Assembly (NCBI GenBank): GCA_910576775.1
Contig: CAJTJV010000002.1
Coordinates: 124,001 to 188,000 of the forward strand
Direction of reading: 5' to 3'
DNA from: an uncultured Muribaculaceae bacterium
Lineage (GTDB): Bacteria; Bacteroidota; Bacteroidia; Bacteroidales; Muribaculaceae
DNA length: 64,000 nucleotides
A program made the position numbers and the translations under genes. Positions within the stretch are counted from its first letter, which is position 1, and the number at the start of each line of letters is the position of its first letter. This document shows positions 17,101 through 26,127 of the stretch, piece by piece. Below the pieces are notes generated by a model. That model was not told the origin of the DNA and did no database searches. It saw nothing but the letters and a program-made list of their open reading frames with translations.

Positions 17101-18536
17101 TCCTTTACAGCGAAAGATTGTTCGATATTCTGTTCGCGATGTATGAGTTCGACACGCACGTTGAATTTTTTTGCAATGTGCTCGGCCATGTGTTGCGCAC
17201 AATATACTGAGCGATGCTGACCGCCTGTACATCCGAATGCAATCATAAGATTGGTAAAACCTCGTTCGATATAACGTTTTACGGAAGAATCTGTCAAAGC
17301 ATAGCAATGATCCAGATACTCAATTATTTCGCCGTCTTCTTCAAGAAAGCGTATCACATTTGCATCAAGTCCTGTGAATGGCTTGTAGCGTTCGTATTTA
17401 CCAGGGTTATTGATCGCGCGGCAGTCGAAAACGTAGCCGCCCCCGTTGCCGGACGGGTCGTTGGGAATTCCTTTCTTATATGCGAAACTCAGCACTCGTA
17501 CAGTAAGTTGTTTTTTTGTGAGAGCGTCGGTAAACTGCTTCATGTTGACTAATTTGACAAGCAGTTCATTAAGGTAGGGATACTCTTCGTATGGTTTGTC
17601 AAGAAGTGCGCGGAGATTTTCAATTGCATAAGGCACACTTTGCATAAAATGAGGCTTTTTTTCGAAATAGCCTCTGAAGCCGTAAGCTCCGAGAACCTGC
17701 AAGGTGCGGAACAGAACGAAATGGCGGAGCATCGATATAAATTCCGGTTCTCCGATTGTCGTGTATTTGTTAAGCGATTTCAGATACTCTTGTAAAAGTT
17801 CATGCCTGAGGCTGTCCGGCAGGTTTGCTTTTGCCTGCCAAAGAAATGAAGCAACATCATAGTAAAAAGGTCCGCGACGCCCCCCTTGGAAATCTATGAA
17901 CCACGGTTCTCCTTCTCGAATCATTACATTTCGGCTCTGGAAATCGCGGTACATGAAAGTATCGGAGTTGCATTTGATCAGAATGTTGGCAAGTTTCTGA
18001 AAGTCGTCCTCCAGCTTGTCTTCAGCGAATTCAAGCCCTGTAGCTTTGAGGAAACAGTACTTGAAATAATTGAGATCCCACATGATTGAGCGGATATCGA
18101 ACGACTCTACCGGGTAACAAATAGAGAAATCCATGCCATCCGCACCGTTGAATTGTATATCGGGTAGCCGTCGGATTGTTTTTGTCAGCAAGTCACGTTC
18201 ATGGAGCGAGAATGAGCGTGTCATACGTCCCTTTTCAATTTCTGTGAATAGCAGACTATCTCCGAGATCGGTTTGAAGATATACCATACCGTCGTCGGAT
18301 ACGGCAAGAACCTCCGGAACTGGAAGACCTTTCTTCTGGAAATGACGGGCCATGTATATGAAAGCCTTGTTTTCGGCTTCTGATGTTCCGATAACGCCTA
18401 TAGTGGTTTTGTTTCCTTTTGTATTTAGCAATCGGAAATAACGGCGGTTTGAGCCAGAGGAGGGAAGCTCCGTAATTTTGTCCGGTTCTATGCCAAGGTA
18501 TGTTGTATATAGTTTTATTAGAGCGGTTGTGTCCAT
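17097..18536 (-). CDS. AmgK-like sugar kinase fused to a RapZ C-terminal domain
   Basis: Two-domain protein of 479 residues. Residues 1-330 form an aminoglycoside-phosphotransferase fold kinase. An SSGSNRRYFR loop near 26-35 suits nucleotide binding, the catalytic loop has Asp198 (MYRDFQSRN) and the metal Asp215 is in WFIDFQGG. This resembles AmgK, the anomeric MurNAc/GlcNAc kinase. Residues 345-475 match the C-terminal half of RapZ, with its strongly conserved GCTGGQHRSV at 435-444 and no RapZ Walker-type N-terminal domain. It overlaps the MurU-like gene by 4 bases, so kinase and uridylyltransferase are translated together. In E. coli the RapZ C-terminal domain binds glucosamine-6-phosphate and RNA, so it may sense amino sugars here (inference). 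Confidence 0.85.
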   Translation of the reverse strand: MDTTALIKLYTTYLGIEPDKITELPSSGSNRRYFRLLNTKGNKTTIGVIGTSEAENKAFIYMARHFQKKGLPVPEVLAVSDDGMVYLQTDLGDSLLFTEIEKGRMTRSFSLHERDLLTKTIRRLPDIQFNGADGMDFSICYPVESFDIRSIMWDLNYFKYCFLKATGLEFAEDKLEDDFQKLANILIKCNSDTFMYRDFQSRNVMIREGEPWFIDFQGGRRGPFYYDVASFLWQAKANLPDSLRHELLQEYLKSLNKYTTIGEPEFISMLRHFVLFRTLQVLGAYGFRGYFEKKPHFMQSVPYAIENLRALLDKPYEEYPYLNELLVKLVNMKQFTDALTKKQLTVRVLSFAYKKGIPNDPSGNGGGYVFDCRAINNPGKYERYKPFTGLDANVIRFLEEDGEIIEYLDHCYALTDSSVKRYIERGFTNLMIAFGCTGGQHRSVYCAQHMAEHIAKKFNVRVELIHREQNIEQSFAVKE

Positions 18537-18542
18537 ATCGGA

Positions 18543-20729
18543 TTAATTTCCCAGGTCTGAAAGGAATTTTATACGCATCAGGCGGATTTCATACTCGGAG
18601 AAATCATCACCAAGTTCTTTAAAGGCCTCCTGAAGGTTGTCGGTTACGCTGGAACGAAAATACTCGAAGACATCGTTCTGGTCGTCGGCATCCATAATCT
18701 CGTTCAGATAATAGTTGATGTTTATTCGTGTGCCGGCATTGACGATGCTTTCAATTTCATCCAGAAGCTGGTCAAAATCGAGTCCATTGGCACTTGCAAT
18801 CTCATCCAGGCCGATTTTTCGGTCGATAGCCTGGACTATTGCTATTTTCACCTTGCTTTTATTAGCGATAGTGCGTACGCGAAGGTCTTCAGGACGCTCT
18901 ATTTCGTTGTCGTCTACGTATGTTTTTATCAAGCTGATGAATTCTTGTCCGTATCGCTTCGCTTTTCCGTTGCCAACTCCCGGTATATTGGCAAGTTCCT
19001 CCATGTTGACAGGATAAGTTGTGGCCATAGCTTCGAGCGACGGATCCTGGAATATCACGTAAGGCGGCAAGTTGAGACCGGAGGCGATTTTGTGACGCAG
19101 ACCATTGAGAATGGAATATAGTTCGGGATCTGCGGCAAATGATCCGCTTTGCGGAAGAATATCGTCGTCCGGCAATTCTTCGGCATATTCGTTGTCTTCA
19201 ACAATTTTGAAGGACTGGGGATGATCAATGAATTTCAACCCCTTTGGAGTTATGCGCAGAATGCCGTAATTCTCGATTCCTCGTTCAATATAACCGGCTA
19301 TGATGCCTTGTTGTATTACTGAATTGAGAAATTTGGGTGTTTGTCCCTCGCAGCATCCGAACACTTCGAGTTCATCGTGATGGTAGTTTCGAACATCGCT
19401 CGAGGCGCGACCTAACATCACGTCGACAACATGTTCGGTTTTGAATTTTTCTTTAAGGGCGGCAATAGTTTCCAGTGCCGCAGACAAATCTTCTTGTGCT
19501 TCCACTTTCTTCTTGGGATTAAGACAGTTATCGCAGTTGCCACAGTTTTCATTGTCGTATTTTTCACCGAAATAATGCATCAGGGTGCGTCGGCGGCAGA
19601 GAGAAGATTCGGCGTATGCTGCGGTTTCGGCAAGGAGTTGCTTACCTATTTCCTGTTCCGCGACGGGTTTGTTCTGCATGAATTTCTCCATTTTCTGGAG
19701 ATCTTTACGGGAGTAGAAGGTAAGGCAAATGCCTTCGCCGCCGTCACGGCCGCTTCGGCCGGTTTCCTGATAATAGCCTTCGAGCGATTTAGGCATATCG
19801 TAGTGGATTACAAACCTTACATCGGGTTTGTCTATGCCCATGCCGAACGCTATAGTAGCAACGATAACATCGATTTTCTCAAGTAGAAATGCATCCTGAT
19901 TGGCTGAACGGGTAGCGGGGTCCATACCTGCATGATATGGCATTGCACGCAGGTTGTTGACTCTGAGGAGTTCAGATAGTTCTTCAACCTTTTTCCGGCT
20001 AAGACAATATATAATGCCGGATTTTGAAGGACGTTGCTTGATGAAACGGATGATATCGCGGTCGGTATTTGTTGTCTTCGGTCGAATCTCGTAATATAGA
20101 TTCGGTCTGTTGAACGACGATTTGAAAATGGCGGCAGAAGTCATTGCAAGGTTTTTTATTATATCATGCTGGACTTTAGGTGTCGCCGTAGCAGTGAGCG
20201 CGATTACCGGACGAGAGCCAATCTCGTTGATGAGTGGACGTATACGCCTGTATTCGGGGCGGAAATCGTGTCCCCATTCAGAGATGCAGTGAGCCTCGTC
20301 GACGGCATAGAAAGATATGGGTACGTTTTTTAAAAAGTCTATGTTGTCCTCTTTCGTTAGTGATTCGGGTGCAACATAGAGTAGTTTTGTTTTTCCTTCG
20401 GCTATATCATTCTTTACTTGGTCTATTGCGCCTTTTGTTAATGATGAATTCAGAAAATGGGCGATGCTGTCGTTTTCGCTGAAATTGCGCATGGCATCGA
20501 CCTGATTTTTCATCAAGGCTATAAGCGGAGAGATAACAATAGCGGTTCCCTCGCTCATAAGAGCCGGAAGCTGGTAACACAAGGATTTACCGCCACCTGT
20601 AGGCATTATTACAAAGGTGTCGTTTCCGTTGAGCAGGCTCAACATTATTGCCTTTTGGTTACCTTTGAATGTGTCGAATCCAAAGTTTGTCTTTAGGGCT
20701 TTAGCGAGTGTTGATTCATCGAATGGCAT
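18543..20729 (-). CDS. recQ: ATP-dependent DNA helicase RecQ
   Basis: 3'-5' DNA helicase for recombination and fork repair. The order is a Walker A motif (MPTGGGKSLCYQ), the DEAH box DEAHCISEWGHDFRP, helicase C with RAGRSG-type QETGRSGRDG, and the zinc-binding RQC region (CRRRTLMHYF and CGNCDNC). A winged helix and an HRDC domain (about 590-660, ATTYPVNMEELANIPGVG) follow. Start ATG 20729 (MPFDESTL) lies just past the clpX stop. The longer frame would reach far into clpX and shows no RecQ-like residues. The length of 728 is typical for Bacteroidetes RecQ, which has an extra C-terminal helical tail. Confidence 0.93.
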   Translation of the reverse strand: MPFDESTLAKALKTNFGFDTFKGNQKAIMLSLLNGNDTFVIMPTGGGKSLCYQLPALMSEGTAIVISPLIALMKNQVDAMRNFSENDSIAHFLNSSLTKGAIDQVKNDIAEGKTKLLYVAPESLTKEDNIDFLKNVPISFYAVDEAHCISEWGHDFRPEYRRIRPLINEIGSRPVIALTATATPKVQHDIIKNLAMTSAAIFKSSFNRPNLYYEIRPKTTNTDRDIIRFIKQRPSKSGIIYCLSRKKVEELSELLRVNNLRAMPYHAGMDPATRSANQDAFLLEKIDVIVATIAFGMGIDKPDVRFVIHYDMPKSLEGYYQETGRSGRDGGEGICLTFYSRKDLQKMEKFMQNKPVAEQEIGKQLLAETAAYAESSLCRRRTLMHYFGEKYDNENCGNCDNCLNPKKKVEAQEDLSAALETIAALKEKFKTEHVVDVMLGRASSDVRNYHHDELEVFGCCEGQTPKFLNSVIQQGIIAGYIERGIENYGILRITPKGLKFIDHPQSFKIVEDNEYAEELPDDDILPQSGSFAADPELYSILNGLRHKIASGLNLPPYVIFQDPSLEAMATTYPVNMEELANIPGVGNGKAKRYGQEFISLIKTYVDDNEIERPEDLRVRTIANKSKVKIAIVQAIDRKIGLDEIASANGLDFDQLLDEIESIVNAGTRININYYLNEIMDADDQNDVFEYFRSSVTDNLQEAFKELGDDFSEYEIRLMRIKFLSDLGN

Positions 20730-20766
20730 AGCTGGAAGGATCGTTTTGGAGAGGACTATAGTTATG

Positions 20767-22074
20767 TCAGACAGCCTGTGCGTCGAAATGTGCGGCTTCA
20801 AGCTGGAGTCGGCAGTAGTCGGAGTCAACAGTGAAGCTTTCAGGTTTTGCCGTTGGCATCTCGAACATGGCATTCATCATTATGGTTTCTACGATTGAAC
20901 GTAGACCGCGGGCACCAAGCTTATATTCTATTGCTTTGTCGACAATGAACTCAAGTGCATCGGGGCGGAAGATGAGTTTTACTCCGTCCATTTCGAATAG
21001 CTTTTCGTACTGGCGTATTATGGCGTTCTTCGGTTCCGTCAGAATCTTGCGTAGAGCGTTTCTGTCAAGGGGCAGTAGGTGTGTCAGGATAGGCAGGCGT
21101 CCTATTATTTCAGGTATAAGACCGAAAGTACGCAAGTCTTGTGGGGCAACATGTTGCATAAGGTTGTCTCTGTCGACTCGTTTTGTGCCTTCTCCTGTAG
21201 AGAAACCTACGAAGCTACTGTTGAGGCGATGTGCGATGGCTTGCTCTATGCCTTCGAATGCGCCGCCACATATAAAGAGGATGTTTTTGGTATCGACGGC
21301 AATCATTGGCTGTTCCGGATGCTTGCGACCTCCTTGCGGGGGTACGTTGACTACAGAGCCTTCGAGAAGCTTTAACAGACCTTGTTGTACGCCTTCACCA
21401 CCGACGTCGCGGGTAATGGACGGATTGTCGCCTTTTCGGGCTATCTTATCGATTTCGTCAATGAAGACAATGCCTCGTTCGGCTCGTTTTACGTCGTAGT
21501 CAGCAGCCTGCAACAGGCGGGTAAGAAGGCTTTCGATGTCTTCGCCAACGTAGCCGGCCTGAGTTAGAACGGTGGCGTCGACGATTGTGAATGGTACGTC
21601 GAGTTGCTTGGCGATTGTGCGAGCTATTAGAGTTTTGCCGGTGCCGGTGGGGCCTACCATTATGATGTTGCTTTTTTCTATTTCCACACCATTGTCATCA
21701 ATAGGTTGATCGAGGCGCTTATAGTGGTTGTAGACGGCAACTGAGAGATAGCGCTTGGCCTGTTCCTGACCGATTATGTATTGGTCAAGAAAATCTTTGA
21801 TTTCTCCAGGAGTAGGAACCTTTTTAGGGGACTGTGAAGCTGCAACGGTGGCGGCTCCCGGGTTTGTTTTGTGGTACTTGGCGCGTGCTCTGGAGGCTGT
21901 GCTGTTGTTGGAGTCAGGCTCTTCAATGAGCCCGAGCATGTTGGCGGCGGCTTCGAGACAATCGATGCAAACGCCGCCATCCATGTTGGGAGAGGGGAGA
22001 ATGGAGGCGCCTTCGAGTTCATTGCGCCCGCAATATATACAATGTAATTCGGACTGTGATTTTTTCTTCGCCAT
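20767..22074 (-). CDS. clpX: ATP-dependent Clp protease ATP-binding subunit ClpX
   Basis: Hexameric AAA+ unfoldase that feeds tagged proteins into ClpP. The N-terminal zinc domain has Cys12, Cys15, Cys36 and Cys39. The AAA+ part has Walker A GPTGTGKT, Walker B VFIDEIDKIA, the pore loop GYVGED and the sensor arginine in GARGLRSI. The ClpP-docking IGF-type loop is present in GFSTGEG and its surroundings. The length of 435 is normal. It starts 2 bases after the clpP stop and ends 37 bases before recQ. Confidence 0.96.
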   Translation of the reverse strand: MAKKKSQSELHCIYCGRNELEGASILPSPNMDGGVCIDCLEAAANMLGLIEEPDSNNSTASRARAKYHKTNPGAATVAASQSPKKVPTPGEIKDFLDQYIIGQEQAKRYLSVAVYNHYKRLDQPIDDNGVEIEKSNIIMVGPTGTGKTLIARTIAKQLDVPFTIVDATVLTQAGYVGEDIESLLTRLLQAADYDVKRAERGIVFIDEIDKIARKGDNPSITRDVGGEGVQQGLLKLLEGSVVNVPPQGGRKHPEQPMIAVDTKNILFICGGAFEGIEQAIAHRLNSSFVGFSTGEGTKRVDRDNLMQHVAPQDLRTFGLIPEIIGRLPILTHLLPLDRNALRKILTEPKNAIIRQYEKLFEMDGVKLIFRPDALEFIVDKAIEYKLGARGLRSIVETIMMNAMFEMPTAKPESFTVDSDYCRLQLEAAHFDAQAV

Positions 22075-22076
22075 CT

Positions 22077-22769
22077 TTATTCCTTAGCTTTAACGAGGAT
22101 GCGGTCTATCATTCCATAGTCGAGGGCTTCCTGTGAAGTCATCCAGTAGTCACGGTCGGAATCTCGTTCAACTTTTTCGAACGGTTGGCCGGAATGCTCG
22201 GAGATGATGTGATAGAGCTCGTCCTTGAGCTTTTTGATTTCGCGTGCTGTAATCTCAATGTCGGAAGCCTGTCCTTGCGCACCTCCCATAGGCTGATGAA
22301 TCATCACGCGTGAGTGGCGTAGTGCGAAACGTTTGCCGCTCTGACCGGAGACAAGGAGAACTGCGGCCATCGAAGCAGCCATACCTGTGCATAGAGTGGA
22401 TACGTCTGAGGCCACATATTGCATGGTGTCATAAATTCCGAGGCCGGCATATACGGAGCCTCCGGGTGAGTTAATATAAATGGATATATCTTTGCCGGGG
22501 TCGGTGCTGTCGAGGTAGAGCATCTGTGCCTGAATGACGTTGGCGGTGTAATCGTTTACCTCGGTGCCGAGGAATATGACGCGGTCCATCATAAGGCGTG
22601 AGAATACGTCCATCTGAGCGACATTGAGCTGGCGCTCCTCGATTATGGTAGGATTGATATAGGAGGCAGTCGGAGCCATGGAAGAAATGGCGGCTGAATA
22701 CTGATCCAATGCAAGTCCATTCATTCCCAAGTGGTGAACGGCAAAGTTTCTAAAGTCGTAATTATTCAT
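22077..22769 (-). CDS. clpP: ATP-dependent Clp protease proteolytic subunit ClpP
   Basis: Serine peptidase that forms the tetradecameric chamber used by ClpX. The catalytic triad is Ser133 (GMAASMAA), His158 (MIHQPMGG) and the Asp in ERDSDRDYWM. INSPGGSVYAG at about 99-109 is the substrate-binding strand. At 230 residues it has about 25 extra N-terminal residues compared with E. coli ClpP, before PTIIEERQL where the mature enzyme would be expected to begin. A propeptide is therefore likely. It heads the leftward nine-gene run. The usual neighbour tig (trigger factor) is absent; a divergent gene lies upstream. Confidence 0.95.
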   Translation of the reverse strand: MNNYDFRNFAVHHLGMNGLALDQYSAAISSMAPTASYINPTIIEERQLNVAQMDVFSRLMMDRVIFLGTEVNDYTANVIQAQMLYLDSTDPGKDISIYINSPGGSVYAGLGIYDTMQYVASDVSTLCTGMAASMAAVLLVSGQSGKRFALRHSRVMIHQPMGGAQGQASDIEITAREIKKLKDELYHIISEHSGQPFEKVERDSDRDYWMTSQEALDYGMIDRILVKAKE

Positions 22770-22821
22770 AAAAATTATGCAATGTTATTATGCATCCTCC
22801 GTAGAGGCTTGTTTTCTTCAT

Positions 22822-22829
22822 CAAAATTA
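22822..22829 (-). promoter_or_regulatory. -7 box (TAATTTTG) for clpP
   Basis: On the minus strand TAATTTTG fits TAnnTTTG and lies 52 bases before the clpP start. I see no -33 TTTG at the expected distance. Confidence 0.45.
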
Positions 22830-22892
22830 ATCAAAAATTCTTATGCTGACAAATATTTTTACTCGGAGCCGCAAAAAAAATAAAAGAAAGCG

Positions 22893-22900
22893 TATCTTTG
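22893..22900 (+). promoter_or_regulatory. -7 box (TATCTTTG) for the AlkD-like gene
   Basis: TATCTTTG is a full match to TAnnTTTG, 42 bases before ATG 22943. The preceding A-rich run is also seen before the dnaG -7 box. No -33 TTTG is evident. Confidence 0.55.
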
Positions 22901-22942
22901 CAGTCCGAATACGGAACGTGGATTTAAAATGGATTTCAAGTA

Positions 22943-23503
22943 ATGACAGAGTTTATGGAAAATGATACTTTGTACACGCCTGTGCAGCGTGTGAAACGCT
23001 ATTTTTTTTCTATGCGCAATGGAGTGATAGCAGATACTCTGCGTAAGGGCGGTAGCCCGTTCCGCTATATTTTCGGACTTAACTTGCCTCAACTTGTTGA
23101 AGCTTCGGTGATATTCGGTAAGGACAAGGCTCTTGCCTGTAAACTATGGGATAACAATACCACACGCGAGAGCATGCTTCTTGCTCCGATGCTTATGCCG
23201 GCAGATGATTTCTGCATAGAAGAAGCGCGGAAATGGATATCAGTTACGCCGGTGCCGGAGGTGGCTGATGTGTTGTGCCACCGTCTTCTACGTCATCTGC
23301 CTTATGCTTTGGGGTTGGTGCTGGAGTTTTCTGACGCTTCTCATACTGATATGGAACGTTATACTGCGGGACGTCTTGCACTTAATCTTTTCGGTACGGA
23401 AGAATTTGATGCCGTTGATGTACTTTTAAGATTAGAGAAAGATTCGGGGTCATATACCAAAGCTATAGCTCGTCAGATTGCAATGCGCTTTGAAGATTTG
23501 TGA
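22943..23503 (+). CDS. AlkD-like (HEAT-repeat) DNA alkylation repair family protein
   Basis: Helical protein of 186 residues that looks like the AlkC/AlkD superfamily of HEAT-like DNA glycosylases. The clues are GGSPFRYIFGLNLPQL near the N-terminus and KLWDNNTTRESMLLAPML, which resembles the conserved Trp-Asp/Arg-Glu helix of the family. A series of amphipathic helices follows. It is shorter than the roughly 230-residue AlkD, so activity on 3-methyladenine is uncertain. An in-frame ATG at 22955 (MENDTLYT) is an equally good start. The MBOAT gene begins 5 bases after its stop, suggesting one transcript. Confidence 0.6.
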   Translation: MTEFMENDTLYTPVQRVKRYFFSMRNGVIADTLRKGGSPFRYIFGLNLPQLVEASVIFGKDKALACKLWDNNTTRESMLLAPMLMPADDFCIEEARKWISVTPVPEVADVLCHRLLRHLPYALGLVLEFSDASHTDMERYTAGRLALNLFGTEEFDAVDVLLRLEKDSGSYTKAIARQIAMRFEDL

Positions 23504-23507
23504 CGAA

Positions 23508-24977
23508 ATGATTGAACGCCTCCTCAACCTACTCGCTTATGATTCTGAGAGCCCGATGCTTTTCAACTCGGGGCTATTTCTTGTGTTGTTTGTTGTTTTC
23601 TTGCTTGTATACCAAAGTGTTAAAGGGCATAGACGGTTGAGGATGCTGTTTGTGATAGCTTTTTCGCTTTATTTCTATTATAAATCAAGTTCGTGGTGTG
23701 TATTAATTCTATGCGGTGTATGTGTGTCCGACTGGCTTCTCGGGCGGTTGCTCTGGCGTACTGATGTGCGGTGGAAACGTAAGGCTATAGTTGCTGTCAA
23801 TGTGCTTCTAAATGTAGGGATGTTGGTGTATTTCAAATATTTCAACCTTCTTGTTGACGCCTTCGCTTCTGTTGTAAGTATGCGTTTCGATCCTGTCGAG
23901 GTGATACTTCCAGCGGGAATATCGTTCTTTACATTCCGCTCTATCAGTTATCTGGTAGATATATACCGCCGGCAGCTTGATGCTTGTGATAGTTTTCTTG
24001 ACTATGCTTTCTATCTGACATTTTTTCCTCCGCTTCTCGCAGGTCCTGTGGTGAGAGCCAAGGATATGCTTCCTCAGATAAAGAATGCTTCAGCAGCTAC
24101 GCCGACTATGATCTCGGAAGGACTTTTTCTTATTATGACGGGTCTTGTCAAGAAAGTTGTTATAGCTGATTATATCAGCGGGAATTTTGTCGATCGTATT
24201 TTTGACAATCCGTTGCTCTATTCAGGTTTTGAGAATCTAATGGGTTGCATCGGTTTTACTATTCAGCTTTATTGCGACTTTTCGGGCTATTCTGATATGG
24301 CCATAGGTCTTGCATTATTATTGGGATATCGCTTTAAGGATAATTTTGCCGCACCTTTCAAGGCGCAGAGTCCCACAGAGTTCTGGCATCGCTGGCATAT
24401 ATCCCTTTCGACATGGTTGCGCGATTATGTTTATATTCCGCTCGGAGGTAATAGGAAAGGCAAGATTAGAGCATATGTCAATCAGATTGTGACGATGGTT
24501 ATTGGAGGTCTATGGCATGGAGCCTCCTGGATGTATCTGCTCTGGGGTGCTTATCATGGTGTGTTGCTTGTTCTTCATAAATGGCTGCGCGGGTATAAGT
24601 TTGTACCTGAGGTATTGGAGGGTACAGCTCTAATCCGTGCGTTGAATGTCGGTATAACATTTACTCTTGTAGTCGCGGGATTTACCATCTTCCGCTCGCC
24701 GGATATTGCCACGTCCGGTCAGATTGTTACGCAGATTTTTACGAATTTCCATCTTTCGGTGGCGCCTCAGTTCGTCAGTGGATATATGATGATTATCGCC
24801 GCTATGGCCTTAGGTTACCTTTCACATATGGCACCGCGGCGGTGGTCGGTTGACGCTTCTGGTGCATTTGTAGAAATGCCTTTACTATGGCAATCGATAT
24901 TGATTGTTGCCGTTATATTCCTTGTAGTTCAGACGCGTAGTAGCGAACTTGTTCCCTTTATCTACCTTAGCTATTGA
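23508..24977 (+). CDS. MBOAT-family O-acyltransferase (AlgI/DltB type)
   Basis: Polytopic membrane acyltransferase of 489 residues. Around ten membrane segments are apparent. The signature histidine is His337 in GGLWHGASW, followed by the second conserved His in WGAYHGVLL. YCDFSGYSDMAIG and PTEFWHRWHISLSTWLRDYVYIPLGG are classic AlgI-family motifs (given here in pieces of one region). Such enzymes O-acetylate cell-surface polysaccharides with the help of a periplasmic partner, but none is encoded next to it. ATG 23508 is chosen because the longer frame lies in the end of the preceding gene. Substrate unknown. Confidence 0.88.
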   Translation: MIERLLNLLAYDSESPMLFNSGLFLVLFVVFLLVYQSVKGHRRLRMLFVIAFSLYFYYKSSSWCVLILCGVCVSDWLLGRLLWRTDVRWKRKAIVAVNVLLNVGMLVYFKYFNLLVDAFASVVSMRFDPVEVILPAGISFFTFRSISYLVDIYRRQLDACDSFLDYAFYLTFFPPLLAGPVVRAKDMLPQIKNASAATPTMISEGLFLIMTGLVKKVVIADYISGNFVDRIFDNPLLYSGFENLMGCIGFTIQLYCDFSGYSDMAIGLALLLGYRFKDNFAAPFKAQSPTEFWHRWHISLSTWLRDYVYIPLGGNRKGKIRAYVNQIVTMVIGGLWHGASWMYLLWGAYHGVLLVLHKWLRGYKFVPEVLEGTALIRALNVGITFTLVVAGFTIFRSPDIATSGQIVTQIFTNFHLSVAPQFVSGYMMIIAAMALGYLSHMAPRRWSVDASGAFVEMPLLWQSILIVAVIFLVVQTRSSELVPFIYLSY

Positions 24978-25032
24978 ACCATGGCTGGGGAGTGGGCGTT
25001 TTTAATGAAACGTCTAAAAAAACTCCGCAATC

Positions 25033-26073
25033 ATGAAAATAATTAAATCCGCAATCATTGCATTGTGCGCCCTTTGTGCTTTTGACGAAGCTGAGGCATG
25101 TTCTCGCGTTGTCTATCAAGGCGACAAGGGTATTGTTCTTGTTGGTCGTACACTTGATTGGCGCACTCCAATTCCTACAAATTTATATGTATATCCCCGC
25201 GGCGTGTCTAAAACTAGCATGCCGGACGGCCCTTGTCTGCGTTGGAAATCTAAATATGCTTCAGTTCTTGCAGTGGGCTACGATGGCGGCGTAACAGAAG
25301 GTATGAATGAGCGAGGGCTCGTAATGAATGGACTCTTTTGCAAAGGTACCGTTTATCGTGTCGCGCCTGATTCAACATCGACAGTCCCGGTGGTGAGTCT
25401 CGCAATGTTTGTCAGTTGGTTTCTTGATAATTTTTCTACAGTTGGAGAGGCCGACGAATGGTTGCGAACCGCTGATTTCGCAATTTATGGCAAGACTTTT
25501 GACGGAGGTACTGTTTCAACCTTACACTGGGCTATTACTGATGCTACAGGCGACAATCTTCTTATCGAGTACACGGACGGAGAGATGAAAACATATCGAG
25601 GGCGTGATCTTACCGTTCTCACCAACGATCCCGCACATCCGCAGATGACGGCTGTCGAAAACTATTGGCGTGCTGTCGGTGGCACCAATATGCTACCCGG
25701 CACTGTTCGAAGTGCTGATCGCTATGTGCGCGCATCCTATTTTGTCGGCCATGTGCCTAAAGATTATGCCTTTCCAGAAGCCTTCGCAGCCATAACGAGT
25801 ATCATGGGGGTGGTAAGTGTGCCTTATGGATACGAACTCCCCGGAGAGCCGAATGTATCATCTACGCAGTGGACGTCTGTCAGTGATGCAATTGGGCACC
25901 GCTATTATTTCCGTCCTGCCACCTCTATAGGATATCTGTATGTTGATTTGGATAGGCTGAATCTTTCTTCCGGAGCACCTGTCCTTAAACTTGACATGGC
26001 GCGACATGGCGATGTATCAGGATGTGCAAACGCACTATTGGAAACCAATTCAGGGTTTACTCCCATGTGGTAA
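25033..26073 (+). CDS. secreted choloylglycine hydrolase/penicillin acylase-family amidase
   Basis: Ntn-hydrolase that cleaves linear amides, the family of bile salt hydrolases and penicillin V acylases. A signal peptide ends right before Cys23 (DEAEACSRVVY), so cleavage would expose the catalytic nucleophile as the new N-terminus. Other family active-site residues line up: Arg39 and Asp42 in GRTLDW, Asn198 in LTNDP and an Arg in SADRYVRA. At 346 residues it matches the Gram-negative secreted branch. Bile-salt deconjugation is plausible for a gut Bacteroidales, but N-acyl amides or N-acyl homoserine lactones are alternatives. A hairpin follows the gene. Confidence 0.88.
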   Translation: MKIIKSAIIALCALCAFDEAEACSRVVYQGDKGIVLVGRTLDWRTPIPTNLYVYPRGVSKTSMPDGPCLRWKSKYASVLAVGYDGGVTEGMNERGLVMNGLFCKGTVYRVAPDSTSTVPVVSLAMFVSWFLDNFSTVGEADEWLRTADFAIYGKTFDGGTVSTLHWAITDATGDNLLIEYTDGEMKTYRGRDLTVLTNDPAHPQMTAVENYWRAVGGTNMLPGTVRSADRYVRASYFVGHVPKDYAFPEAFAAITSIMGVVSVPYGYELPGEPNVSSTQWTSVSDAIGHRYYFRPATSIGYLYVDLDRLNLSSGAPVLKLDMARHGDVSGCANALLETNSGFTPMW

Positions 26074-26094
26074 CATATGGGAGTAAAATGAAAT

Positions 26095-26122
26095 GGGGTA
26101 CATGCCGTCCGGTGTGTGCCCC
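26095..26122 (+). terminator. hairpin after the amidase gene, probable terminator
   Basis: GGGGTACATGCC pairs with GGTGTGTGCCCC over 12 positions (G-U pairs included) with the loop GTCC. The tail is only moderately T-rich. A second, smaller hairpin spans the stop codon (ACTCCCAT with ATGGGAGT). The dnaG promoter starts 5 bases later. Confidence 0.55.
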
Positions 26123-26127
26123 GTCTC

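Noticed and set aside
17101..17307. N-terminal extension of the MurU-like gene to 17307
   Set aside because: The added residues come from the coding end of the kinase-RapZ gene in another frame and do not resemble the family; MKAIIFAAG at 17100 is the natural start.
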